Positions 1 through 12,475 of a DNA stretch of 64,000 bases are shown here, piece by piece. The position numbers and the translations under genes are program-made. Every line of letters starts with the position of its first letter. Position 1 is the stretch's first letter. The notes under the pieces were generated by a model, which was given only the letters and a program-made list of their open reading frames with translations, was not told the origin of the DNA and did not search any database. Source of the DNA: Paragonimus westermani (lineage: Eukaryota; Platyhelminthes; Trematoda; Plagiorchiida; Troglotrematidae); NCBI GenBank assembly GCA_008508345.1, contig QNGE01003091.1, positions 4,541 to 68,540 of the forward strand. The letters run 5' to 3'.

Positions 1-370
1 TCCTCCTGAACCGACTGAATGCGTCCGTTCTGGAGATGAATGTTCCCGAGGAGCAGTGTGGATTTCGGTCGAGTCGGAGTACAATCGACCTGGTGTTTGC
101 TGCTCGACAGCTTCAGGAGAAGTGCCGAGAACGGAATCAGCCCTTGCATGCCCTGTTCGTGGACTTCACCAAGGCGTTCGATTCCGTGAACCGCGAGGCG
201 CTGTGGACGGTGCTTGGTAAGTTTGGATGTCCAGGTAAGTTCGTCAATACGGTTAGATTGTTGTTTGTGGACATGAAGGCGAAGGTGCAATCGTGTGGAT
301 CGACCTCTGATGATTTCTACATCGTCACTGGCGTGAAGCAGGGTGGTGTTCTAGCCCTAGCCCTATTTAG
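1..370 (+). mobile_element. LINE reverse-transcriptase fragment
   Basis: The reading frame from before the window edge to about 345 encodes the central fingers/palm of a non-LTR retrotransposon reverse transcriptase. Visible blocks are EEQCGFRSSRSTIDLVFAA, the motif-A segment FVDFTKAFDSVNREALW with its catalytic Asp, and GVKQGGVLA of the motif-B region. The frame then degrades (expected PTLF is seen as ALALF) before the YADD motif, so the copy is truncated. The style matches the endonuclease/reverse-transcriptase LINEs common in flukes and the LINE at 42-43.7 kb. It runs off the left edge, so its 5' extent is unknown. It meets a PLE on the opposite strand at about 350-390. Confidence 0.85.
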
Positions 371-374
371 ATTA

Positions 375-1290
375 CATTTGACCGGATGTCGCTAACGTAT
401 CCTCTGAGAAAGACGCCTGGTTATGCGACCGACGTAACCTGCTCCACAGGAGCATTTGAAGGAGTAAACCCAAAATGAAGTCACATCTCTGTTTTAATCA
501 GCACATATCCTCATAGCTCCGTGTGTTAAACTACGAACGAGGTTGCCCTTCTGTCCTAGCGGTACGTAACTGAAAAGTGAGTATTCTGATCGTTTCAAGT
601 CCCATTCCTGTGAATAACCCTCTGAAGTGAACCATCTGCACGACGATTCAGTGCCACATCCAGAAAAGATATTTGTCCATCTTTCTCGGTCTCAAGTGTA
701 AAGTTGATATTGGGATGTGCCTTGGTCGCCTCTGCAAATAAGCTGTTTAGATCCACGGTTTCGTCAACCATACAGATGATGTCGTCCATGTACCTCTGAT
801 AAAGAGCGCTATTGTAAATAATCCAACGTAGCGTAGTTCTTCCCGGCATTTCCATGAAGATATCTGCTAGCAGTAGGCCCAACGGTGACCCCATCGCAAT
901 GCCGTCCTTCTGACGGTATCTTTTCCCATCAATCTGAAACTGTACATTCTGCGTGCAAGCTAATGCCAACTGCTTGATCGTGTCTTCGGGTAAACCCACA
1001 TTTAAACCTTCGCAACGAATGTAACCGCAGATATAACCAACGGTTTCTACAAATGGTACATTCGTGGACAAAGAGCATACATCGAGGAAAACACGTTCTT
1101 GTTTTCCACATTCAACGAACTCAAACGTATCTGTTAGTGGATGCACTGCAACGTTCTTGCGAACGGGTTCTAGCAACTCTGTTAGCCACTGTGCCATCGA
1201 ATGATACTGAGAATTGCACATGTCAAGAATCAGGCCTAATGGCTACCCTTCCTTGTGAACCTTCGGTAAACCATACGGTCATGATGGTAT
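375..1290 (-). mobile_element. Decayed Penelope-like element (RT + start of GIY-YIG)
   Basis: Reading right to left, YGLPKVHKEG (about 1275-1246) is followed by an in-frame TAG at 1243-1245, then an open stretch (1242-595) with reverse-transcriptase motifs LDVCSLSTNVP, DGIAMGSPLG, the catalytic YMDD and FLDVALNRRADGSL. A TGA stands where a Trp is expected after HRNGT; one frameshift later the frame resumes as SYVPLGQKGNLVRSLTHGA. After a deletion it reaches the start of a GIY-YIG nuclease, CSCGAGYVGRITRRLSQRI (about 465-405), and then stops at the junction with the LINE. PLEs use this RT plus GIY-YIG nuclease for target-primed integration. The copy is inactive: two stops, a frameshift and an internal deletion. 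Confidence 0.9.
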
Positions 1291-1299
1291 AAAATGTTA

Positions 1300-4029
1300 T
1301 GTAATTGGTCCGATGAATAACCGAAAACAGACTGTGCGCCAAAATCACCTTTGAATTGTCATGAACTCATGGCCTATTCCAATCGTTAGAACGATCCAAG
1401 GAACCTACCCGTTTGCTTCAAAATTAGTTGGATAACAGAGAAATAATTGATTCCGGCCTACTTTGGGACCAAAGAGGCATAATCAGAGCCGAAAGGGAAT
1501 AGACACAAGAATCCAACACTTGAGAAAACCGATGAGCTTTCAATAGAGCAGACTAGTTTGTGTCGAACAAAAGATTCTGTCAGTAACTGAGGCACCAACT
1601 GAACGAAGAGCTGTGTGAGATCTTGTGTGTAGAAAACTGCACACTCGAGTGGAATTGGGCCAAGGTTGGATCGACTCTCCCCGTAACAAATGGAAAAGTA
1701 CGTGTGAAACATCCAGGTGCAAAACAATTGATCATCAATGGGATCCCTGAGAAAATTGCACTTCCCGTTTCGCCGCAATGTCTTTGCTTCGATTCTGTTG
1801 TCCTTCAGCTGTGGACTCTTTCAGCCTAGGAAGTTGTAACCACTTGGCGGTCACTATCATATTGCCTGTTCCTCGGTTCCTAAATTTAATTTGCAAATCC
1901 TCTACTGCTTTATTTAGGTGATTTGATTTGCAAACGGCATATGTTGCGTACAACTGACCAATAAGTAAATGAGACAAGCTTTTCTGAAAATGTATTTGAA
2001 AATACGAACCAATAGCGCACGTTCTTTGCCCGAATGCATACTGCGAGAAATACAAAATATGACTAAAATTGTCATTTATTATGTATGTCCTGTCTAGGAA
2101 TGAGAAAATCTGTAAGCACCAACAAGGTAGTGCCGGCTAAGTAAGTATATCTTTTTGCATACATAACGGCGGCTTCAATCGTCAAATATCAGTCGCCCCG
2201 GGAGAAAAGTACGCGTTTACTCCGGCGCGTGAAGGTGACTAAGAATGCCGACAGGTTGCCAAAGTCGTGATTTGTCTAGGGCACAGGACGTGCAATGGAT
2301 GGAGTCGGTGTCCTGTGTGAATGACCCATGGCCTCATTCTCACAAATTTTAACGGGTACACGCAGTGCAAAATGACAGGGAGAGGTAGGCGGCTCTTGAC
2401 AGCGGACGTTGGTATTTTGATGGTGTCAAAGCTGATAACTGCTTCAGCCGCGCAAAAAAACGTCTAACCGCGGAAACTAATAGACTGCGCCATAATCAGC
2501 CTGGAAAAAGATCGTGCAATACACCACTACTAGCTTGTCTTTCCAATAAGCACAGTTTTGCTCGAAACTCTTGGGACGAAACCACAGGCATTCGTGATGG
2601 AGAGAGATACAGCACCAGTCTACTCCATGAATAACACGGTTGTGTAATCATCAGAAATATGCACAGGATGTGTTTATCGTCGTATCTAGTATTTCGTCAT
2701 GAATTCTGGTGTGTTCGAAGATTACACGGTAGGATATTGTACACCCTTGATGTCTGCATTAGGATCGGTGTGGAGAACACTCGAAAACATCACAGTTGAA
2801 CACCTCAAGTGTCATTTTCCAGTATACTGACCGTGTCCAACTAGCACAAGTTGTGTGAAACAATACTGTGCGCGAAGAATGCGTAGGCGGGATGAGCTTG
2901 TGAAGCGTATCATTGTAGTGAAAATAAAATCAGGTTTGATCTATGTGGTACGCGAGCCGGTTTGGATACAAATAAGTTTTGTCCTTTTTGTTGTTGTTTG
3001 TGGTACGCGCATCCAGTAACCACACGGCCTAAGAAAACCTTCATTCCGCAGTATCAACGGGAAAAAGTATGCTGATCCCGACGGTTGGTTATCAAACTTG
3101 ATTTTCGTTGACACTTGGGATATTGTTGCAATCGGAGTTTTCAGCCACGGAGCTACCACCACGGGAAGTTCTTTGCGACTTGAAAATATATCGTCTTGCA
3201 AAGTGTACAGATTCCAAAGTTCCTGACTAGTAATGGCCATGGGCGATATAAACCAGTATAACGGCCACAACTTTAATCGGTAAAGAGTTCAGGCGTCTCT
3301 AGGTCAACAGTGAAATGTAGATAACGAGGTCTCTGCCTTCCATGGAGTTAAATAACGTCAAGCCGACCAATAAATAAACGAATGCGATCTTCAAATCATT
3401 AATCGTCTGATTTGTCTACCTGTGACTGGGGTCATCTAACGCCTCCAGTGTCACTAAGGTGGAGGAGACTGAAGGGGTTCTTGGTGGACACAGAAAAATA
3501 ACACAAAGCGGCGAACATTTGGGGACGTCCTACAAATACAATACCGCTCCCACCCACTTACTTCGATCAGGTACTCTGAATTTCTACACAGCTGTGTCTA
3601 AGCTATACGTTGATCACTATTTGACATGCCCCTTCGAAGTCAGCGCTTGTTTACAGGCAAGGTCGATTATCAGTCTTTTTAATCCATAAACCAAATATGG
3701 CGAACAGTGATGGCGAATCGACAGAAAAGTCAGGGCAACATCACTTTTAGAAGTCGCTGATCTTTGGGGAGTAGCAATGCATCGAGTTGACTGTCACAAT
3801 TCTCCACCAACGAAGGGTATCATTAATTCGTCAAATGAATCTGAGCTTCATAATGTTATGAAAAGATTGCCTGCTAAGGCACGCAAAATCACAGAAGGCA
3901 AAAAACCCAATCATAAATCTGTCATAAAGAAAAAACACCGAAAGATAAAAAACGCAATGGAAAGCCAACCTACAAAAACATATATTTGTGTACAGAAAGT
4001 AAAAACAGCACCTAAAAAATTTGGCGACG
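1300..4029. other. No gene recognised; 3' flank of OGFOD1
   Basis: This is downstream of the OGFOD1 stop codon and should include its 3' UTR, whose end I cannot place (no convincing AATAAA close to the stop on the minus strand). A 109-codon minus-strand frame at 2941-3270 has a fairly protein-like composition but no motif or splice context that I recognise. The lysine-rich plus-strand frame at 3777-4112 is antisense to A/T-rich 3' UTR sequence and is not believed. Confidence 0.4.
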
Positions 4030-4317
4030 TCATAGGTCCTCATTTTCCGCTTCTAGCTCGCTATCCACGATATCCTCGTCGCCCGAAGACTCCATGTTAT
4101 CTGCAGCGTTAGATTCATCGCCTGAATGTCCTTCCGACACAGGTTCGTGATACACAACAGATAGGTCGAAGGCGGACAGACAATTCTCAGGTCCATCGGA
4201 GCAATCTTTTAGGGAACAAGGCCTGGCTGCGTGATTGATGTACTTGACAAAACTGGCAGTCCCCGGGCCGGTGTAGACTAACGTCAATGAATTGTCCACT
4301 GGAAGTACGGAGAGAAG
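4030..4317 (-). CDS. OGFOD1: OGFOD1 exon 11 (stop codon, acidic tail)
   Basis: 288 bp after acceptor TTTGGTTGCTTCCAG, phase 0. It encodes LLSVLPVDNSLTLVYTG, FVKYINHAARP and FDLSVVYHEP, the end of the second beta-helix domain. About 37 further residues are strongly acidic and Ser-rich and run to TGA at 4032-4030. This tail extends beyond where the family usually ends. Confidence 0.92.
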   Translation of the reverse strand, partial: LLSVLPVDNSLTLVYTGPGTASFVKYINHAARPCSLKDCSDGPENCLSAFDLSVVYHEPVSEGHSGDESNAADNMESSGDEDIVDSELEAENEDL

Positions 4318-7300
4318 CTGGAAGCAACCAAATGAGGTGAGCAAGACGATTCTTTTGCTCGATCAAAAGTACGCACAGCACTAGGAAATGACCATAATTG
4401 TCATTCCAGTTGGAAGGAACACAATTCGCTTCATGACAAGTCGACACTAGTAAGGATCGAGATAGGAAAGAATGCCTACGTCCTTTACCAATCGCTGTCA
4501 AATCAGCCCACCTGTGTTTAGACTCGTTTTCAAGCGGCCAGCTTTGTTTACAGCCGAAATCATTTTTCGTATCACAAAAATCTGTCGAAACGAGGGTTGT
4601 CTCAATGAGCAGACACCCGTTAATGAGTGGTAATCATCACCAACAGGTTAACTGATATACTACATGTCAGTCTGGGAGAACGCCCATACTTCATAACTAG
4701 GCCGGAGTATCGTCTGTGAATACGTCAGTCCCTTTTCCTGCAGAATAGTGAATACTTGGAATGTACACGCTGAAGAAGTTCCAAATACTGACACGGTGCG
4801 CACCTTCAGGGCGCGGTTATAGGTCGTGTGCTGGGAAGCACGTCCCAATTTGCTAACGGTCAGGGTGTTCTTCGATTCAATTACGTTTGGTTGGTCGATC
4901 CTAGCAACTACATCGTAAACGGCGTGAGTCATTTTCCGTTTGACCGTTGTACATATGTCTTATAATTTGTCTTCTATGAGATGGACAGTGGGTAACAAAA
5001 CTACCATTCTGTGATCTCTTGTATTTTTCCTTTCATAACTGATGTCCTTATTCCATCATAACGATAATTAACGAAGTGTATTTTCACACGTGAAAGAAAA
5101 ATAGGATGTACTAATATTAATGGACAGCAATGGTGAGTGCAAATAACGAGCCTTATATTGTGAAAAATGAGCGTACTCATGATCAATAGAGGATAAGAAC
5201 TTAATACCTAAAGAGACCAATAACAACTAGGCTATTGCACCGGACCATAACCACTGCTAATCAATCGTATGATAGATCACACATGTCTAGTAAATAAGGT
5301 GAATACAAATCGAAAACGGCGGCATTAGTAACAGTGTCGTCTTGAAAATGCTCCTTAACGTGAAAATGACTCAACGGAACTCCTGCTCGACTAGAACTAT
5401 CTGATGAGTTCAAACAGAAGTAAGACTGGTCAAGTTCGAGTTCAAGAGTGTTTATGGAGGAGAAGCAATGAGTATAACTTGACTTAACGGTGATTGATAG
5501 AAAAAAACCTGTAATCCGCCAAGGAGTGCGCAGTGCAGATATCAACTATGCTTAGTCCGATTACGCAGCAACGAAGTGCCCGTAACGACGATAACAAATA
5601 TTTTTCATAGTCGCACTCCGTATACTTCTGACAATTTTGCTTTTATGAATACTTCTGGTTTAACCAAGTTTTGAATCTGTAATTCCCTTCCCGGAACCAA
5701 AAACGATAACCCACTCCGTGCCTCATTGGCGTGACGCCTCTTTTATGTACACTATTTTTCAGGGTAGGTAACGATGCACGTGGTGAACGCCCTGAATGTT
5801 TGTTTTCACTATCGTACGCGTATCGATCATGACAACTAGAATGGGTATTGTTCTGTTGGACTGTCCTAACAAATGATGATTCCGATGTGAACTGAACGCG
5901 CCGTTATAATTTGTCCTTTCTGGTGAGTTCGTTGTGTATTGATTTCAACCTATATTTTCGCAACAGTCGTTTCACCGTTCGTATGTGCGGTTGACTACAG
6001 TGAATTCAATATGGTTGATTTGGTTATTTGTTTAGTGTTATTAATAATTTGTTAGTCTATGTGCGATAATGATCCTAAGTCGTTTCAATACTCCCCACAG
6101 TAGCCGTGTCATCAGTGTTTTCACCATGCTTGGAGATGAACCCCATTCAGTGATTCCTTCGCTTAGAGACTGAATTTCGAAACAATCGAGTTCCTTCTAA
6201 TATGCCCACTGCTCGGCCGTTTGCCGAGAGAGGTCACGACGCAACTTTTGAGAGTTACTTGTGAACCAGACAACGGAGAACCACCATGAGTCTTAAAGTA
6301 GTGAATGAGGTGATAACCCCATTAGAAAAGACATGGTTACAGCAGCTCCTTAGTAATCTCAGGCAGGGCAGCAAGCGTCCCATGACCCCACTGTGAGAAA
6401 TGGACAAAATTTCGAGTACATCTCATATGGATTAGTCCCATCTTCGGAAATCGTAAGTATAGACACTACTGGAGACAGCACAGAGGATAGTGTCCACTGC
6501 ATGATCTCAACCTTTAGCCGGGACAGTGGAGATAGCTGGTCAGGTAGCAGAGTGTTTCCGACTCCCGCCTAAGTAAATGACTACCCTAACATGGACGACG
6601 CGTTCAGTGCAGCAGCATCTTACAAGAGTGGCGCCTCTACAACCGCATCAAACACAGAAGCATTGTAGGCTGGAGACGTAGTCTTGCGCCGCGATTTCAG
6701 CAAAATTCGATTATGTTCGGCCAAACATGTTGCCACAGCTAACTCCGCCAAATGGAAACTAGGTAAGACCACGATAGAGTTTCTGTGATTAAATATCCGA
6801 AAATGGAGTCGCTGCACTAACGGACAAGGTCAGAGGCATTCGTTAATAACCTGAGCTATATTGTTTGGAGCAATTCAGTAGTTTTAGTAGTCTGGTCAAA
6901 CGCCATAAGAGTTTTACACATTGTTGTGTTCAAATGGTGCAGTCAATGTTCGACATCCTCGCGGAGGTGAACGCAGGTTCCAGTTTACAGAGGTTGTACG
7001 CAAAGCGCTTATTGAGTTCCAGGATGTGATCATCGACTTAACTCTCCATACTCACCCCGACCCGAACGCAACGCTAGCAATAATGGCCGACTCTTCCGAC
7101 ACATCTGTCAGTGCTGTGTTACGGCAGTTAGTTAGTAACCAGTTATAACTTCCACCTTTCTTGTCCAAAGGTCTAAAGCCTGCGGAAACCCGCTGCAGCA
7201 GGTTTCGTAACGAGTCAAATTCGATCGGTTTACGCACTCATCTGAGTTACATCTCGCAGTTTAAGATACATACGACGTCTCAGACACGGAAAAACGTTGC

Positions 7301-10300
7301 CGCGGGTGCCCTTTCAAGTGTCCAACTTTCCAGCACATCTGCTGATAACCGCATTGATTTGGTAGATATGGCTGAAACGCGAACCACTGATCCAGAGATG
7401 GAGGACCCTCGTCAAGAGCTTTCTCGCAATTCAACTCGTACCTCTGGCAGCTTCAAAGGGAACAACCCTTCACAACACATTCAAAGGCACACCGCGCTCC
7501 GTAATGCGTCTTTTATCGCCCCACATGGTTCGATATATAGCAAAACTCGTGTCGCTCAGATATACACATTTCAGTTCGACTTGTCAATGAACGTTTCGTA
7601 TGCACGAAGTAATCTATGATATCCGTGATTGGGGCCGCTGATGTCTTTAATGTCAACGTCCTGAAGGTCTATAATCGTAGAAGGAACTTCCTTGACACTT
7701 CTCCCTTGTTAGATGTATGCTTTCGCCAAGTGCACGTCAATCCGGTAGGTCCCTTACCGCAGTCAAATGGCTCGGTTCATCTACTGACATGTGTTGACCG
7801 TTTCACGAGATGATCCATAGCCACACCGCTACCCAACTGCTTCTCAGAAACGAGGGATGGCACAAGTTGGTTGCTCAGTGGTTATGACTACAGCTTTTTT
7901 GAATATCCTAGGATTCAAACATATTCGCATTGTGGCTTATCATCGGGTATCAAATAGGATGACCGAACGCTTTTGTTATCAGCTAAAAGCCGCCCCTAGG
8001 GCGTATGCTGATTCCTCGTGGAAAGAGGGGTCTACAGAATACAGTTAGGGAGGAGTTGAAAATTATTTCAGCCAAACTGGTAGTAGTTTGTACTCTCAGT
8101 TTACCGGATGATCTCGACTCACCTGCCCCTTCAACACAATAGGACAACGGCAGCTGCACAACTCGTTTAGTGCATCATTTGTGAAAACCACGCACTGTGC
8201 GGCCTAGAGAGCAGGCATCAGACGTGCACATGCACACTAAGCCATCCTCTTGTACTGATGTCGCCGTACGTACGGATGGTCAGCGTTAACCACTGCAACC
8301 CCCATACAATCGCCCCTATTGTGTCAGTACAAGAGACACGAACACTCTCGCCGTTAGCCGCAACGGTAAGCACGAATTAATTTGGATCTACATGCCGAAA
8401 ACGGCTTTAATGAAAGAATTATCAACTGTACCCCTTCCGCCAACAAGAAGCGTTTCCCGTCTGGAACCCTTGGTGTCAGCGGAAAGCGCTCTATCCCTGA
8501 AACCCCTGTGGTTGTCGACATGTTCTTCGTCTCCAGACAGAATAGTGTCAGCGGTGACGTTGGTGGATTCCAGCGTGAACTGTTCGAGAGATCCCGCGAG
8601 TGCAGTCGATCCCCTAAGTCATTTGGTGGGTTCCATGCGAGAAAGTGGGACGGGTGGATAACAGTCCAAATGTGAGATTTCCGAGCTCCTGGTTTGGCTT
8701 CACGGCTCAGTTGGCAGAACGCTTGTCACGTTAAGGCATGCTGTGTCTGTCGCTGGTTCGAATCCAGCCGAAGCCTTGAATTTTTACAGTTGAGTCTCAT
8801 TTAAAAGCAATAGTCTCAGTATGGGGTTTCCCAAACCCGAACGCTTTGTAGAATATGTTAACGTTTCTAATATAACACGCGTATTTTCATACCCGCGATT
8901 CTGTTCACGCTTTTCTGAATTATTTCACGCAATGACATTTGGAACTGTCCTCTTTCTTCAGTCTACTACGCTTAAAAAGACGGCCGCAACATTTAACGTA
9001 ACGTAACATGTCCGAAAGGTTGTCAATTGTTAGATTATGCATATTCAAACGGAAATGTTGACACGACAAGTAAGTCTTTTCCACGTGCATGTATTAAGTT
9101 GGTTTTCCTAGTTTCGAAGGATCCGAACCCCCCCCCCAAGCTATCTATTGTACAGCACTGGGCAGACCTACACCTCTAATCACTAAAGGGTCCTTAAAGT
9201 TGGGAAGCCCCTGCGATAGAAAAGATAGGCACCGAAGACTCAATAATTTGGATAAATAAGTTTCATCGACGTAGCAAACATTCTCGAGCGACCCTTTTCC
9301 CGAAATTTGTCATTATCTTTTCGAAATCACCGATATCTACTCCCGGCATCTATCACCGAGTAAATTGGACAAGCAAGCGGATACGACTTTTTTGTTTCCA
9401 GTGGAATAGCGAATGGTGAAAATAGCATACCGGGTCAACGCAACTACTGTATCTTTCTCATAGTGGGAGCTAGACTGGGTATTATTCTGTTGGACTGTTC
9501 CCAAATGTGTGTTGATCGGCCAACAATTCGGGCAACAATCTTTCCAGAGAGCTTTCGCCCCAGTGGTGAAGTGTGCAAGTTCGCGATCGACAACCATGGT
9601 GATGAGGCTGTACAATCGTCGGTTGTTAGGTCATGTGCTTCGTATGCCAACGGGGCGTCCGCCGCACTGCGCATTGTTCAGTATGGCTGCTGATGGTTGA
9701 AAGAAACCACAAGACAGTTAAACCATCACGTGGCCACGAGCTATGAAAGCCTTGACCGTTCCGGTGAACAAGTTTGGTAGTTTTCATTTTCTCGATTGCA
9801 AAGTTCGCGGCCATCCATTGCACCAGTTAGAAACACTTCGACGTGGCACCGCATCGCAGTCAATGATGCACCTGCATCCCCAAACTTGTGGACTTTTCTA
9901 CATTTTGAAGCTCAATTCTTTCTTTCTTCCTTGCTATGGATTAGTACTTATTACTATGGCACATCATGGACTGCTAATAGGAGTGAATGTAGCCCGAACC
10001 ACTACATCTTTAAGTGAAGCTTAAAGCTGTCCGCAAAATCCCCATACCATAAGTTGGCGCGCTGGCTGATCACTATTCTGACTCCACTGAAACAAAAGTT
10101 TCAGGTACATTCCACTAAAGATTTTCTCGAATTGATCAGTGACTTGGACAAACTTAACCTGGTAAGCGAACTGATGTGCTCCGTAGACGTTCAGTCAATG
10201 TTCACAAACGTCCCTCTGCATGAAACAATTGATTACATTTGTACTAGAAGAAAGTTTGCTGCACTGCACTGAGAATGTCAGTTTTCGTTTTCTCGAGCGT

Positions 10301-12436
10301 TCCTAACGTCAAACAGATGGAGTAGCCATGGAAAGTCCGCTGGGTCCCATCTTAACAGACTTCCCCACCGACAGTTGGAAACGTCGCTCATCACGCAGTC
10401 CACACAGAGTTGGACAGAGTGCTCACCACTCACTTTACTGAGCATCAGATCCATCCTCAAGGAAAATATACAATGTTCCACCGCTGAATTAGTCTGCGGA
10501 AAAACACTTCGTCTGCCAGTTGATCTTTTCAGTCAAAACACAAACTCAATAGATCTGACGAATTACACGCGCCACCTCAAATAGCATATGGAGGCACTCC
10601 GTGCTATTCCAATCCGGCAGCATTCCTGGACTCAACAAGAACTTAATGACTTGCACTCATGTTTTCGTTCGTTGTGACGCAGTTCAGCGCTAACGTTGAT
10701 CAACTTACGATGATCCAATTAAAGCGATCTCATGAATGGTCAAGGTTTCCACGATCGGACGTTCTGGAAAGCAATTTACTGTGAGTACTGATCGTTCCAA
10801 ACCGACCTACGTCGACAAGCACCGCGAACTTCCCTCCCAACCATTTAGCCATGCAGCCGAACCGTAGAATCCTGAAGCATCTATTCCTTCCACTTCCCAT
10901 ACATTCTACTCCTCAACCGCAATTGACAGTAATGACAGAGGAGCATCTCATACCCGTCCGTCTACCGAACAGATTCATCCAACATCATCACCCTTCCCTC
11001 ATCCGTATCCACTCCGTCCAACTAAGCGCTCCGGTAGGTATGTTACCCTACCAGCCCGTTGATGACTTTCATGTTCCTCATTTTTCCTGATCAGACGATT
11101 ATCGAGCATCTACCTTTCAAAAATGTTCTGGGAGAGGAGTACTGTGGTGATTTGTTTGTTTTTGCTCACTAACGATGCTTCACTTTTGTACAACAACGTT
11201 TTTACGTCATCTTCGCATGTTGCTCGAATTGACTAAAATGACCTTGTAATACAATAGAAAATTTGTGCACACACATCAGTCTGCTTTTCTCCCTGTGGCA
11301 CAGTCACTTGACAATACTACACGGATCCCTCACCCAATTTTTTAGTCCCGCTGTACTACAAACATCTTCGTAGCCATCCACGGTAACTCCGGAACATCCT
11401 TGCCTCTGGGACACAAGTAATTTGGAATATTGTGGTAGTCATCTTGAACCCCTTCTGTGAATCAAACTCTTTGATTACCGAAACTGGCTAGAACTCCTGT
11501 GAGTGTCCTATCGCATTCGTTCATTTTGTTGTCACCAATAACCTAGTGAAGTACACTTGCATTTACTTAGGCTATTCAGAGACTTGTTCTTGACCACTAC
11601 AAGTCTCATGTCTCACAGGTGATGACGTGAAAATATGTGCGAATGACATTAAAAGACATGAAAGTCCGTTTCCACTTGAAACACTCATTGAAAATAGTTA
11701 TTCAGAACAGTTTATTCGCAAGCGTACACTAATGAACACAAAGGTAGCCACACCGCTAACTGCGGACAAAAAACCTGCTTATATTTCATTACCTGTCAAA
11801 TGTGATAGCTCTGATGAAAACGTAACCGGGATACTCGGTGTAACAGCAATACCTACTTCGAGGCTTACTAAGGTGTTTGATTTGGTCCCACATCGGTTTT
11901 GCGTTTCCAATTGAAAATTGTATTGCTTGTACATCACGCCTATTTTTCACGTTTACCCTTCCGTTTGTTCCTATGGAGAGGTATGGAGAGCAAGCCACAC
12001 AGGTCATACAACACGAAGACTGGCTGAATGCATGTGGGGGCATCATCCGCTATAGCCGGTTCGAGGACCGATAAAGATCTGTTCACCTGTGATCGCTACG
12101 CACTTGGTCGAATCCAACCATTCGATCAACCTAACTGACTCGTTTAAACCGAGCTATCAAGTTTATGGAGCGAGATCTAAGCAAGTCAAAAGTTGTTTAA
12201 TGACAATCACAGAGGCTATCGCAATTCGCTTACATCTACTCCTACCATGCGCGTGAAAGCGTCTGGCTCAAATACTGAACCTCCCGAGGCCATGCATCCA
12301 TACTCTGTAGGCATACTGATTTCCTCTCAAACTCTTACAACCCACGTGAATAATGTTAAGTAACTGAACCCCATAAATGGGACCAAAATGACATTACTGA
12401 CTACGATCCCTTACCTCATTGATGAACTACTCTCGG

Positions 12437-12475
<39 letters not shown>

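Noticed and set aside
3777..4112. Lysine-rich plus-strand frame of 111 codons
   Set aside because: It is antisense to the last OGFOD1 exon and its A/T-rich 3' UTR; its composition simply mirrors a T-rich UTR.
5400..5430. CTGATGAG on the plus strand
   Set aside because: No stem II, GAAA or GUC follows, so it is a chance match to the hammerhead box.
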